Origin: Oscillospiraceae bacterium
Lineage (GTDB): Bacteria > Bacillota > Clostridia > Oscillospirales > Oscillospiraceae
NCBI GenBank assembly: GCA_015067845.1
Contig: SVLT01000012.1
Coordinates: 1 to 64,000, forward strand
DNA length: 64,000 nucleotides
Reading direction: 5' to 3'
Positions within the stretch are counted from its first letter, which is position 1. Each line of letters starts with the position of its first letter. Shown piece by piece: positions 1-8,637 of this stretch. Position numbers and translations under genes: made by a program. Under the pieces are notes generated by a model that worked only from the letters and a program-made list of their open reading frames with translations, made no database searches and had not been told where the DNA came from.

Positions 1-1491
1 TCTACGCAAGATACTCCTCAGACAGCCAACGAGAGGAAAGCATCGAGGGTCAGCTTCGAGAGTGCTACGCTTTTGCCGAAAAGCAAGGAATTTCAATTTT
101 CGATACCTATATTGACAGAGCATTATCAGCAAAGACAGATAATCGACCGGCATTCCAACAGATGATCAAAGACAGCTCCAAGCAGAAGTTCAATGTGATC
201 ATTGTCTGGAAGTTAGACCGATTCGCACGAAACCGATTTGATTCAGCCCATTACAAAAATGTGCTCAAAAAGAATAAGGTCAGAGTGATCTCGGCAACTG
301 AAAATATATCCGAGGGTTCGGAAGGTATCCTGCTCGAATCAGTGCTTGAAGGTATGGCAGAATACTACTCCGCAGAGCTTGCCGAAAAGGTCGGACGTGG
401 TATGACCGAGAATGCGCTGAAATGCAAGTTCAACGGCGGTACAGTCCCCATAGGATATACCATCAACAAAGATCAATTCTTCGAGGTGGATCCCGTTAAA
501 GCACCTTACGTGGTACAAGCTTTTGAAGCATACGCCAACGGCAAGACAATCAAAGAGATCGTGGATATGCTCAACACTAAAGGGCTGACCACTTCTCTCG
601 GTTCGAAAATCACCATCAACATCGTCACGGACATGTTAAAGAATCGACGGTATATTGGTGAATATAGGTTCCGGGATATTATCCAAAAGGATGGCATACC
701 GAGGATCGTACCACAAGCATTATTTGATAAGGTGCAAATTGAGCGTGAAAAGAACAAGAGAGCCACAGCAAGGCATAAAGCCGAGGATGACTACTTACTG
801 ACTACCAAGCTGTTCTGCGGCAAATGCGGTGCTTATATGGCCGGCGAGAGCGGCACAGGCCGAAGCGGAGCAGTGCATCGCTACTACAAATGCAACGGTG
901 CCAAATACAAGCACACCTGCGATAAAAAGACAGTTAAAAAGGACTGGATCGAGGACATCGTTATCAAGTACACCCGTGAAATGATGATGAACGATAATGT
1001 GCTTGAGGATATCGCCGGTATCGTATTCGAAACTTTCAAAAAGAGAACCCTGTCATTCAGTTATTAAAGCAAAGGCTCAGCGAAACGGAAACAGCATTAA
1101 ACAATCTACTCAAGGCAATAGAAGAAGGAATTATTACTTCAACAACGAAACAGAGAATGCTCGAACTGGAGAAGACAAGAGATGAGATAAATTTGAAGCT
1201 CATCAAGGAAGAGATGAAGAAGCCCACCATTACAAAAGAGGGCTTAATACTATGGTTGAAGCAAATTCAGGCCATGAACTTGGAAAGAAGGAACACAAAC
1301 AAAGACTGATTGACATATTTGTAAACGCTGTATATCTTTACGATGACAAATTAGTCATAGCGTTTAATTATAAGGAAGCAACTAAAACTGTAAGCCTCAA
1401 AGAGGTAAACGGTTCGATTATAGAATGCTCTGGTGCACCAATAAAAAAGCACCCCACATGGGGTGCTTTTTCTGTTTTAAACAGGGTCTAG
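1..1491 (+). pseudogene. Large serine recombinase (Tn/ICE type), 5' cut by window, two frameshifts
   Basis: Site-specific DNA recombinase of the large serine family, which integrates and excises mobile elements. The frame open from nt 3 begins YARYSSD, whose serine is the expected nucleophile, followed by VWKLDRFARNR of the resolvase fold, a recombinase domain (about nt 400-730) and a zinc ribbon (CGKCGAY...CNGAKYKHTC, nt 815-925). The first frame stops at 1067, but the coiled-coil continuation (NPVIQLLKQRLSETET) is in the -1 frame from about 1046. A second -1 shift near 1285-1295 is needed to reach the family-typical QRLIDIFVNAVYLYDD tail, which ends at 1491. Each shift is what loss of a single base from a short A- or AG-rich run would give. 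So this is a decayed gene or a run of sequencing errors. It is probably the right-hand edge of an element lying left of the window. Confidence 0.85.
1444..1471 (+). terminator. Bidirectional rho-independent terminator
   Basis: A 12-base stem (AAAAAGCACCCC / GGGGTGCTTTTT) with loop ACAT, giving a T-run on both strands. It lies between the convergent recombinase (plus) and hydrolase (minus) genes and can serve both. It falls inside the end of the frameshifted recombinase reading frame, so the last residues of that frame are not meaningful. Confidence 0.85.
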
Positions 1492-2471
1492 CAGAGCATT
1501 CCACCATCAAAATCCGCCCAGAAAGCTTGCACTGCGTTCTCGTACCCTTGGGGATCGGTGAGGTAACTCATGCCGTGCTCTGCCCCGGGGACGACGAAGA
1601 GCCGTTTTGGTGACGCGCAGGCTTTGTAATTCTCATAGGTCATTTCCACAGGGACAAAATGGTCCTCCGTTCCGTGGACGAACAGAACCGGTACCTGGCA
1701 TCGGGCCAGGGACTGGGGGCAGGAATCCGCATCCACAGCCATGCTCAGCCGCTTTTCCGCCAATTTTCCGGCTGTGCCGCCGTATACCGGGTAGGCCAGC
1801 CGCGCCTGCTTGGCTACATGCTTCCAAATATCTGTGGTGGATGTGAAGCCGCAATCGGCCAGGATCCCCCGTACATTTTGGGGCAGCTCCAGTCCGCCGG
1901 CCATCAGCACGGTGGATGCACCCATGGAAATGCCGCACAGATATATGGGTATCGTTCCGCCAAATTTCTGATTCACCCAGTTTGCCCAGTCCAGGCAGTC
2001 GTAGCGTTCGGTCAAGCCAAACCCCATATGCTCACCGCCGCTTTTGCCCTGTCCACGTTGCTCTGCGTAGAGGACGCTGCAGCCGTTCTTCCGAAAGAAA
2101 TCCGACACCATTCCGAAATCGTGATCCCATGCGGAACGCCATCCGTGCATGGCGATGACAACTCGCTTTGGAGCAGAAACGCTCATCCAATGCCCCAAAA
2201 GGGGAGTGCCGTCCCGGCTTTGAATTTGGATGATTTCGTGGGGCCGTGCGGCCAGATCTTTTCCGGCATCGGCCACCTTTTGCAAAAGCGCGCGGTCGAT
2301 GGTGCTGCCGGACAGCCGTCGCTCCGCACCGGGCGGATGGGGCGGCTTGTCCCGATCCAACGCCAGCCGCACCAGATAATCTGCCGTCCGGTACCGTGCA
2401 GACTCCGCAAGTGCCATCACGGCGGCGGTGATACCCGAGCCGATGAGCATGATTTTTTCTCTTTTGTTCAT
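1488..2471 (-). CDS. Alpha/beta hydrolase with N-terminal membrane segment
   Basis: 327-aa serine hydrolase of the alpha/beta fold (S33 aminopeptidase/acyl-esterase-like, similar in type to Bacillus YqkD). Nucleophile Ser182 sits in GISMGAS, with Asp270 (HGTED) and His299 (AEHGMSY) completing a triad. An oxyanion-type HGWRS lies at about 109. Residues 5-25 are hydrophobic and could be an uncleaved membrane anchor. I chose the ATG at 2471, not an in-frame ATG 36 nt upstream, because GGGGG precedes it at good spacing. It follows the acyltransferase gene by 66 nt and is probably cotranscribed. The substrate is unknown; an ester or lipid fits the neighbourhood. Confidence 0.85.
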   Translation of the reverse strand: MNKREKIMLIGSGITAAVMALAESARYRTADYLVRLALDRDKPPHPPGAERRLSGSTIDRALLQKVADAGKDLAARPHEIIQIQSRDGTPLLGHWMSVSAPKRVVIAMHGWRSAWDHDFGMVSDFFRKNGCSVLYAEQRGQGKSGGEHMGFGLTERYDCLDWANWVNQKFGGTIPIYLCGISMGASTVLMAGGLELPQNVRGILADCGFTSTTDIWKHVAKQARLAYPVYGGTAGKLAEKRLSMAVDADSCPQSLARCQVPVLFVHGTEDHFVPVEMTYENYKACASPKRLFVVPGAEHGMSYLTDPQGYENAVQAFWADFDGGMLC

Positions 2472-2537
2472 CCTATCGCCCCCGAAAAACGGTTTTGTAT
2501 GTATCATACCGTTTTTTTGGGGCGTTTATTCTGAAAT

Positions 2538-3251
2538 TCAGGAGAGTCCTTTCTCTATGGCCCGGGCGATTCGTCCCTTGACCAAATCCGCCAGTTCCAC
2601 AGTTTTCAAAGAGGCGTACTCCTCGTAGCGGATGGGCTCCAAGTAGTACATTTTCACCGTTACCGGGGCAGAGCCTTTTTGATCCAGCACCTTGAAGCTG
2701 TCGATAAATGCCACGGGAATGATGGGGCATTTTGCCTTGGCCGCCGCACGGAAACTGCCACCGTGGAATTCTCCCATCACGTTGCCGTTTTTGCTTCGTG
2801 TTCCCTCGGGGAAAATCAGATAGTTCCGCCCGGACTGCACTTCCTTGATCACATTTTGGATGACGGTCAGAGACTGGCGCACATCTTCCCGATCCATGTC
2901 GAAGGAAAGGGTACTCTCCAAAATCTGCTTCAATACAGGAACATTTTTCAGCTCCTTTTTGTACACCGCACCCAAGGGCCGGTCACAGGTGGCGGCAAGG
3001 GCCACCACATCAAACATGCCCTGGTGGTTGGCGTAGAGCATGAAGCTGCCGTCTTGGGGGATGTTCTCTTTTCCGCAGACTTGCAGATCGACATTGCCCG
3101 TCTGCACCACCCAGCTCATGATTTTTTGCACATGGGCCCATCTTTCCGCTTCCGGATAGCGTTCCGGATACTTGGCATATCGGCACAGCTTCAGGTATGC
3201 GCCCGGCAGCCGCCAAATATTTCTCAATACGATCAAAGCCAAACGATTCAT
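2538..3251 (-). CDS. plsC: 1-acyl-sn-glycerol-3-phosphate acyltransferase (PlsC-like)
   Basis: 237-aa membrane-associated acyltransferase predicted to acylate lysophosphatidic acid to phosphatidic acid in phospholipid synthesis. The two signature blocks are present: NHQGMFD (residues 75-81, the NH(x4)D catalytic motif) and FPEGTRS (147-153, substrate binding). The N-terminal 25 residues are hydrophobic and basic, as in the family. The start at 3251 (MNRLALIV) is chosen over an upstream in-frame ATG that would overlap the previous gene. It lies 13 nt after the DUF6320-type gene in the same operon. The specific acyl acceptor could be a non-phospholipid alcohol, given the neighbouring fusion protein. 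Confidence 0.85.
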   Translation of the reverse strand: MNRLALIVLRNIWRLPGAYLKLCRYAKYPERYPEAERWAHVQKIMSWVVQTGNVDLQVCGKENIPQDGSFMLYANHQGMFDVVALAATCDRPLGAVYKKELKNVPVLKQILESTLSFDMDREDVRQSLTVIQNVIKEVQSGRNYLIFPEGTRSKNGNVMGEFHGGSFRAAAKAKCPIIPVAFIDSFKVLDQKGSAPVTVKMYYLEPIRYEEYASLKTVELADLVKGRIARAIEKGLS

Positions 3252-3264
3252 ATGCGTTACCTTT

Positions 3265-3960
3265 TCAAATAAAGAATTTCCGGGCCATGCTGTGCCGGGC
3301 AGGACGGCAGATCGCCAAGAACAGCAGCAGTCCGCCCAAAAGGCCCAGCGCAATCAGAGGGTACAGGTACCAACCGATGAATCCCACCGAGGGGAAGGTG
3401 ATGGAAAGCAACAATTCCAGCACCGGCATGAAAGCGGCCAGCGCCAGGATGGCACCGCCGAAGACATACAGCCGTCCCCGGCTGATATAGCGGCGCAATA
3501 CGATGACTGTTGTGATCAGAAGCCCGATAAAGCCGGTGACCGGGAATGCAAAGCTGAGAAACCATCTGCCGCCGGTGGCCAGGTTGATATAGAGCAGATA
3601 CAGTCCTGCCGCGGCGAAATCACAGGGCACGAATATCACCGGATTGGGCTTGGGAAACCATAGGGGCAGTATGATCACCACATAGCTCAGAAGCAAGCCG
3701 CCGATAACATAACCGGCCCAGGTGATGCCGCCGCCGATTTGCAGATCACACACCAGACTGACGCTGATGGCCAGCAGATAGGCTGTGGTGATGATGAACT
3801 GCATCATCAGGGAATTCAGCTGAGGGCCGGGGCCCAGACCTTCCGGGTAGAGGGGCTCCGCAGTGCGGGGAGGGAAGTCCGGATGACAGACGACCGTCTG
3901 GCATAAGGGACAGCGTTTTTCGGTGTCGGAAAGCTTGACACCACAATTCACACAGTACAT
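3265..3960 (-). CDS. Zinc-ribbon membrane protein (DUF6320 type)
   Basis: 231-aa protein that opens with a zinc ribbon (MYCVNCGVKL...RCPLCQT, four cysteines in two CxxC pairs) followed by a proline-rich linker and about six hydrophobic membrane segments (residues 52-220). I recognise this as the DUF6320 type; its function is unknown. The start at 3960 is supported by AAAGGAG eight bases upstream; an upstream in-frame extension lies inside the preceding gene and lacks family character. It is sandwiched between the hydrolase-acyltransferase fusion and PlsC with 10-13 nt gaps, so it probably works with them at the membrane. Confidence 0.75.
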   Translation of the reverse strand: MYCVNCGVKLSDTEKRCPLCQTVVCHPDFPPRTAEPLYPEGLGPGPQLNSLMMQFIITTAYLLAISVSLVCDLQIGGGITWAGYVIGGLLLSYVVIILPLWFPKPNPVIFVPCDFAAAGLYLLYINLATGGRWFLSFAFPVTGFIGLLITTVIVLRRYISRGRLYVFGGAILALAAFMPVLELLLSITFPSVGFIGWYLYPLIALGLLGGLLLFLAICRPARHSMARKFFI

Positions 3961-3970
3961 AGTAACTCCT

Positions 3971-6136
3971 TTACAGTTGGTCGCCGTTGCTTTCCACCTG
4001 TACCGGCAGACCCAGATCCCGCAGGACCTGGCAGAAACGGGCTTCCAATTCACTTTCTCGTACATTGCGGATGAAGTTGATATACAGGGTATCCCCAAAG
4101 GACAGCACACCGCAGTTGTGTGGCGCGGTGGCCTGAACGCCAAGGATGAAGTCCATGCGCTCCACATAGGGCATCATTTCCTCAGGGAGTGTGACCTTGC
4201 CCAGATTGGAAAGGCTCAGACAGGACTTGCGCTCGCCCACGGCATTGAATACCGCTTTCATCACAATATTTTTGATGAACAGCGGCATGAGCTTCACAGC
4301 CAGTATCCGTTCGCTGGCCACATTGGTGGCAATTTTGGTACTCATATATTTAGGCGTGATCTCCAAGCCCATGCGGTGATGGATGGCTTTGCAGATCTCT
4401 CCAAATGTGAATTCTCCCAGCCGGGGATCGATCTCCGGCGTGACATAAAGGGCGAAATTCCGCAGTGACCGGCTGGGGAAGACGGAGCGCAGATTCACAG
4501 GCAGCAGCACCCGTATGGGCTTGCGCCACCGCGCATCCGGCTGACGGGACAACTGCATCTGCTGAATGGCCTGCATCATGACCGCACCCAAAAACACCGT
4601 CAGACTGACACCGTATTCATGGGCTTTTTCCAAGGCCTGCGCCACGGGAACGCGAATGCAGGTCAAATGGAGAAAACCGTCCGGCTCCGGAGTGCCCCGC
4701 AGCCGCCAGGAATCGTTTTCTTTCCGGCTGGCCTGCACCCGTCCGGCATATTTCTGGAAGCTGTCCTCCAATTCTGCCTGAGAGGGCTCTTCCAGCCGAC
4801 CCAAAACACCCTGCTGTGCAGGAATATGAATTCCGTGCTTTTGCTGGAGATACTCCGCCAAAAGGGTTTTCAGGAAGATCATGGCACCGGAGCCGTCCGT
4901 CAGGGAATGGAAGACCTCAATGGCGATCCGACGGCGGAATACCACGACCCGCAGGGCGCATTTGCTGATTTCTTTTTTGGACATCCGGGGCAGGGGATAG
5001 CTCAGCTCCTCCCGGATCTGGGGCGGGGTCTTCACCTGTTGCAGATAGTACCAGAATGCGCCACGGCGAAGCCGGGCGGCGATGGAGGGAAAACGGCGCA
5101 CCGTTACATCCAGGGCCGATTGCAATACTTCCGTATCCACAGTCTCTTTCAAGGTGGCGGAGAGACGGAAAACATTGCTCCAATTCTCGTTCCGGGCGGC
5201 GGGGTAGATCTTTGCCGCATTGTCCAGAGGCATCCACCGCAGCTTTCGTTCCTCTGCCAGGGTGCGGCTGAGAAAACGGTTCAGAGTGACAAAATCTGTC
5301 CGGTCTTCCTCCAAACCGTACAGAAGATACCCGTGCCAACGCTCCGGTGTGACCACCAGATGGCTTTTACACCCGGCGGCAAGGAGCTTTTTGTGCAGGT
5401 TCTGTGAATCGCTGAGCAGAATCTCATCCCCACCTGCGAAGATCAGAGAGGGGGGTAAACCCTCCAATTCTCCCAGCAGGGGAGAGACGAAGGGATCTTG
5501 GGGATTGGTAGTGTAATTCTTTGTAAAAGAGTCCAAAAGGGCGGCGTTCATGGATGGGTCGGACTCCCGGTTGGTCTCATAGGAGTCCCCGGAGGCGGTC
5601 AGATCCACCCAGGGGGAAATGGCCACAATGGATGCCGGCTGGGCCATGCCCAGCTCTTTCAGCTTCAAGCACAGGGCGTAGCAAAGACCGCCGCCGGCAC
5701 TTTCGCCGCACAGGGTGATATGCTTGGGGGAATATCCCTTGGACAGGAGATATTCATAGGCCGCCAGCGAATCTTCCAGCGCGGCGGGATAGGGATGCTC
5801 CGGTGCAAGGCGGTAGCCGATGCAAAGTACCCGAACGCCGCACTCCACCGCCAGGGTAGAAGCAAATCCCCGGGCATATTCCAGATCACCGCAGGTATAG
5901 CCGCCGCCGTGAAGATACAGGATAACGCCCTGACGGCGTTCGTCCTTGGGAAGCACCCAGGCGGCTTCAAAGTTTTCAAAGGGATGGTCGTGGATCAACA
6001 CATTGTTGCGATGATGGAAAGTCATCAGTTCGCCGATCAGGTTCTGTCCCTTGCGGATGGTCTCCAAAGAACAGCCATTGACAAAGGGCTGTAGTTTGCT
6101 GATTTGATTGCGTACGGTTTTTGCGGATAACGGCAT
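3971..6136 (-). CDS. Fusion: HSL-type alpha/beta hydrolase plus alcohol acyltransferase-like domain
   Basis: 721-aa two-domain enzyme. Residues 1-300 are a hormone-sensitive-lipase-family hydrolase: HGGGY oxyanion loop (76-80), Ser146 in GESAG, Asp237 (GGDE) and His268 (RWHGY). Residues 305-720 resemble alcohol acetyltransferase/condensation-type enzymes, with HSLTDG (410-415) matching the HxxxD catalytic motif and a conserved SNLGKV stretch near the end. One chain could thus both hydrolyse and form ester bonds. RBS AAAGGAGGG lies 6 nt before the ATG. It heads a minus-strand operon with the DUF6320-type and PlsC genes. The substrate is unknown; a lipid or wax-type ester is inference. Confidence 0.8.
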   Translation of the reverse strand: MPLSAKTVRNQISKLQPFVNGCSLETIRKGQNLIGELMTFHHRNNVLIHDHPFENFEAAWVLPKDERRQGVILYLHGGGYTCGDLEYARGFASTLAVECGVRVLCIGYRLAPEHPYPAALEDSLAAYEYLLSKGYSPKHITLCGESAGGGLCYALCLKLKELGMAQPASIVAISPWVDLTASGDSYETNRESDPSMNAALLDSFTKNYTTNPQDPFVSPLLGELEGLPPSLIFAGGDEILLSDSQNLHKKLLAAGCKSHLVVTPERWHGYLLYGLEEDRTDFVTLNRFLSRTLAEERKLRWMPLDNAAKIYPAARNENWSNVFRLSATLKETVDTEVLQSALDVTVRRFPSIAARLRRGAFWYYLQQVKTPPQIREELSYPLPRMSKKEISKCALRVVVFRRRIAIEVFHSLTDGSGAMIFLKTLLAEYLQQKHGIHIPAQQGVLGRLEEPSQAELEDSFQKYAGRVQASRKENDSWRLRGTPEPDGFLHLTCIRVPVAQALEKAHEYGVSLTVFLGAVMMQAIQQMQLSRQPDARWRKPIRVLLPVNLRSVFPSRSLRNFALYVTPEIDPRLGEFTFGEICKAIHHRMGLEITPKYMSTKIATNVASERILAVKLMPLFIKNIVMKAVFNAVGERKSCLSLSNLGKVTLPEEMMPYVERMDFILGVQATAPHNCGVLSFGDTLYINFIRNVRESELEARFCQVLRDLGLPVQVESNGDQL

Positions 6137-6167
6137 GGAAACCCTCCTTTCGTGGATCGATACTATT

Positions 6168-6197
6168 ATTTTACCACAGAAATGGAAAAAAGTACAA
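6168..6197 (-). promoter_or_regulatory. SigA-type promoter for the lipid/ester operon
   Basis: Read on the minus strand: TTGTAC, an 18-nt spacer, then TAAAAT, about 32 nt before the ATG at 6136. The 152-nt gap 6137-6288 is divergent and must also hold the promoter for the DUF3343 gene; a weak TTGCTT-19-TAGAAT (6205-6235, plus) is the best candidate there. Confidence 0.6.
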
Positions 6198-6288
6198 TCT
6201 ACTTTTGCTTTTTTTAACCCTACCGGCAGTAGAATTCCTGTAACCGCGACAAAATTCGCCGCATAGGCTGTGCAGGGAGGGATGGAAT

Positions 6289-6546
6289 ATGAAAAATGAA
6301 TGGCTGATTACCTTTCGTTCGGTGACCTTTGCGCAACGGGGGGAGCGGGTGCTTCGAAATAATCGCATTGCCTGCCGGATGCAGCGCACGCCCAAGCATT
6401 TGACGGAGCGTGGATGCGGATATTGCCTGCGGCTTCCCGGCGTAGACGTTTCCGCGGCTTTGGAGCTCCTGCGCCGGGAAAAGCTGCTGTATGAAAAGGT
6501 ATATGCGGTAAAAGAAGACGGCAGTACCCAGGAGAGAATGCCATGA
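6289..6546 (+). CDS. DUF3343 family protein (putative Se/S carrier-like)
   Basis: 85-aa small protein of the DUF3343 family, which commonly accompanies selenium- or sulfur-handling genes and class V aminotransferases. Three cysteines are visible (29, 43, 46), the last two in a GCGYC context that could carry a thiol or selenol adduct. The C-terminal segment (LELLRREKLLYEKVYAV) is typical of the family. Good ribosome binding site (GGGAGGG). Its stop overlaps the start of the next gene (ATGA at 6543), so the two are translationally coupled. The carrier role is inference from family context. Confidence 0.75.
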   Translation: MKNEWLITFRSVTFAQRGERVLRNNRIACRMQRTPKHLTERGCGYCLRLPGVDVSAALELLRREKLLYEKVYAVKEDGSTQERMP

Positions 6547-7643
6547 TCTATCTGGACAACGGCGCGACTTCTTTTCACAAACCGCCCCAGGTGTTGCAGG
6601 CGGTGTGCCGGGCGATGCGCACCTGCGCCAATCCCGGCCGGGGCGGTTACGGTGCTGCCATGGAGGCCGGACGGGTGGTGTACCAATGCCGGGAAGAAGC
6701 GGCCGCCCTTTTTGACTGTCTGCCGGAGCAGGTGGTGTTCACCGGAAGCTGTACCCAGGGGCTGAACATGGGCATCCGTACTCTGGTAAAGCCCGGTGCA
6801 AGGGTGCTCATTTCCGGATTCGAGCATAATGCGGTGACCCGGCCTCTGCATCTGCTGGGGGCGGATGTCCGGGTGGCCGGGAGAAAACTGTTTGACCCGG
6901 ACGATACACTGGAAGCCTTTGAACGGGAATTGCGCAAGGGCGTGGATGCGGCGGTGTTTACCCATGTGTCCAATGTGTTCGGCTATATTCTCCCGGTGGA
7001 GAAAATGGCAGAGCTCTGCCGGCAGCACCATGTGCCGTTTATTATCGATGCGGCCCAGTCCGCCGGGATGTTCCCAGTTTCATTGAAAGAACTGGGGGCG
7101 GATTTCATTGCCATGCCGGGACACAAGGGCCTTCTGGGCCCTCAGGGGACGGGGATCTTGCTGTGCGGCCGCCTGCCGGATGTATTCTTGGCCGGGGGAA
7201 CGGGAAGTGAGTCTTTGCAACAGGAAATGCCGGAATACCTCCCGGACCGGGCGGAAGCGGGTACACTGAATGTGCCCGGCATCAGCGGTCTTGCCGCAGG
7301 CATCCGCTATATTCGTCGACAGGGTACGGATGCCATATTACAACGGGAGCAGCAGATGGCACAAAAGTGCATCCGCCTTTTGAGGAAATGGGACTATCAG
7401 GTATTTTCCGGGGAGCATCAAAGCGGAACGGTCTCTTTCGTGCCGAAGGGGGACTGCGAGGAGTTGGCGGAACAATTAGGGTCGTTTGGGATTGCTGTCC
7501 GGGCGGGACTGCATTGCGCGCCCCTTGCCCACGAAAGCGCCGGGACGCTGGAAACGGGAACGGTGCGTATCAGTTTTGGCCATGACGCAGATTTTCGTCA
7601 AATATTGGCGCTTACAGAAGCATTTGGAAGAATAAATGACTGA
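6543..7643 (+). CDS. Class V aminotransferase, cysteine desulfurase-like
   Basis: 366-aa PLP enzyme of the NifS/SufS/CsdA type, predicted to remove sulfur or selenium from cysteine or selenocysteine. It shows the N-terminal YLDNGATS, Asp169 in FIIDAAQSAG (PLP pyridine contact), Lys195 in MPGHKG (Schiff-base lysine), and Cys325 in RAGLHCAPLAH where the family's persulfide cysteine sits. It is shorter than IscS (about 400 aa), like the stand-alone desulfurases paired with DUF3343. Overlapped by and coupled to the DUF3343 gene, which may accept the sulfur or selenium. No selD or selA gene lies nearby, so the final product is uncertain. Confidence 0.85.
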   Translation: MIYLDNGATSFHKPPQVLQAVCRAMRTCANPGRGGYGAAMEAGRVVYQCREEAAALFDCLPEQVVFTGSCTQGLNMGIRTLVKPGARVLISGFEHNAVTRPLHLLGADVRVAGRKLFDPDDTLEAFERELRKGVDAAVFTHVSNVFGYILPVEKMAELCRQHHVPFIIDAAQSAGMFPVSLKELGADFIAMPGHKGLLGPQGTGILLCGRLPDVFLAGGTGSESLQQEMPEYLPDRAEAGTLNVPGISGLAAGIRYIRRQGTDAILQREQQMAQKCIRLLRKWDYQVFSGEHQSGTVSFVPKGDCEELAEQLGSFGIAVRAGLHCAPLAHESAGTLETGTVRISFGHDADFRQILALTEAFGRIND

Positions 7644-7670
7644 GAATTAAAAAATTTTTGCGAAACAGTA

Positions 7671-7699
7671 TTGCTATCACAGGCCAAATCCGCTATAAT
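7671..7699 (+). promoter_or_regulatory. SigA promoter for the cdaA housekeeping operon
   Basis: TTGCTA (7671-7676), 17-nt spacer, perfect TATAAT (7694-7699), leaving a leader of about 68 nt before cdaA. From here to the terminator at 21893-21920 all genes are on the plus strand with short gaps or overlaps. Confidence 0.8.
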
Positions 7700-7773
7700 A
7701 GAACGGATAATAGGCTTGGTATAAAGTTTTTTAGAAAAAGTGGATTACAAGGGCAGAAAAGAGGAGATGCGGG

Positions 7774-8637
7774 ATGATGAATACAATCGAAACATTGTTC
7801 CAACAACTGACCAAAATGCAATGGTCGGACTATCTGGATATCGCCATTGTGGCATACCTGGTGTACCGGCTGTTTCCGTTGGTTCGGGATACGGGCACAA
7901 AGCAGATCGCAAAGGCGATCGTGGCGATTTTGCTGGTTGCATGGTTGACGGATCTGATGAATCTGTACACGCTCAGCTTTATTCTGGAGCAGTTCTTACA
8001 GATCGGATTGATCGCATTGGTTGTTTTGTTCCAGCCGGAGCTTCGCCGGATGTTGGACCATCTGGGCAACATGAAATTTCACAAGTTTTTCGGCGTGGAA
8101 AAGACCGGCCCGGAAATGGCACCCATCGTCGCCCAGACCGTGGCGGCCTGTGAAGTGCTGAGCCGTGAAAGAGTTGGCGCGCTGATCGTATTTGCCCGGG
8201 ATAACCGGTTGGACGAATACATCAAGACCGGCACCAAAATCGACGGTCAGGTATCTGACCAGCTGTTGCGGAACATTTTCTTCCCCAAGGCATCTCTGCA
8301 TGACGGCGCGGTGATCATCCGCGACGGTCGCATCACAGCCGCAGGCTGTGTGCTGCCCCTGTCTTCCAGCAACCGGCTGAATGCGGATCTGGGTACACGG
8401 CACCGTGCCGGTGTGGGCATGAGCGAAGCATCGGATGCGGTGGTGGTGATCGTCTCGGAGGAGACGGGTACCATTTCTGTGGCGGTGGGCGGCATGCTGA
8501 AACGGCATCTGGCCTCCCAGACCCTGGAACGCCTGCTGACCAATGAGCTGTGCCCGGAGGAAAATACCGATCAGGACAACCCCGTGCAGCGCCTGAAACA
8601 GAAATTCCGCAAAACCGGCAAGGAGGAGCGCAAATGA
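7774..8637 (+). CDS. cdaA: Diadenylate cyclase CdaA
   Basis: 287-aa membrane enzyme that makes c-di-AMP from two ATP. Three hydrophobic segments (about 20-37, 45-63, 68-86) precede a cytosolic DAC domain containing DGA (177-179) and RHR (209-211), the two catalytic motifs. Length and layout match the CdaA/YbbP class rather than DisA. GAGGAG sits 7 nt before the ATG at 7774. It overlaps cdaR (ATGA), the usual partner. c-di-AMP controls potassium and osmotic balance and cell wall homeostasis in Firmicutes. The usual third gene of the Bacillus operon, glmM, is absent here. Confidence 0.97.
   Translation: MMNTIETLFQQLTKMQWSDYLDIAIVAYLVYRLFPLVRDTGTKQIAKAIVAILLVAWLTDLMNLYTLSFILEQFLQIGLIALVVLFQPELRRMLDHLGNMKFHKFFGVEKTGPEMAPIVAQTVAACEVLSRERVGALIVFARDNRLDEYIKTGTKIDGQVSDQLLRNIFFPKASLHDGAVIIRDGRITAAGCVLPLSSSNRLNADLGTRHRAGVGMSEASDAVVVIVSEETGTISVAVGGMLKRHLASQTLERLLTNELCPEENTDQDNPVQRLKQKFRKTGKEERK

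Noticed and set aside
1035..1046. Programmed -1 frameshift in the recombinase at TTCAAAAAG
   Set aside because: The A-run is short, serine recombinases are not known to use frameshifting, and a second independent shift is needed downstream. Decay or sequencing error is simpler.
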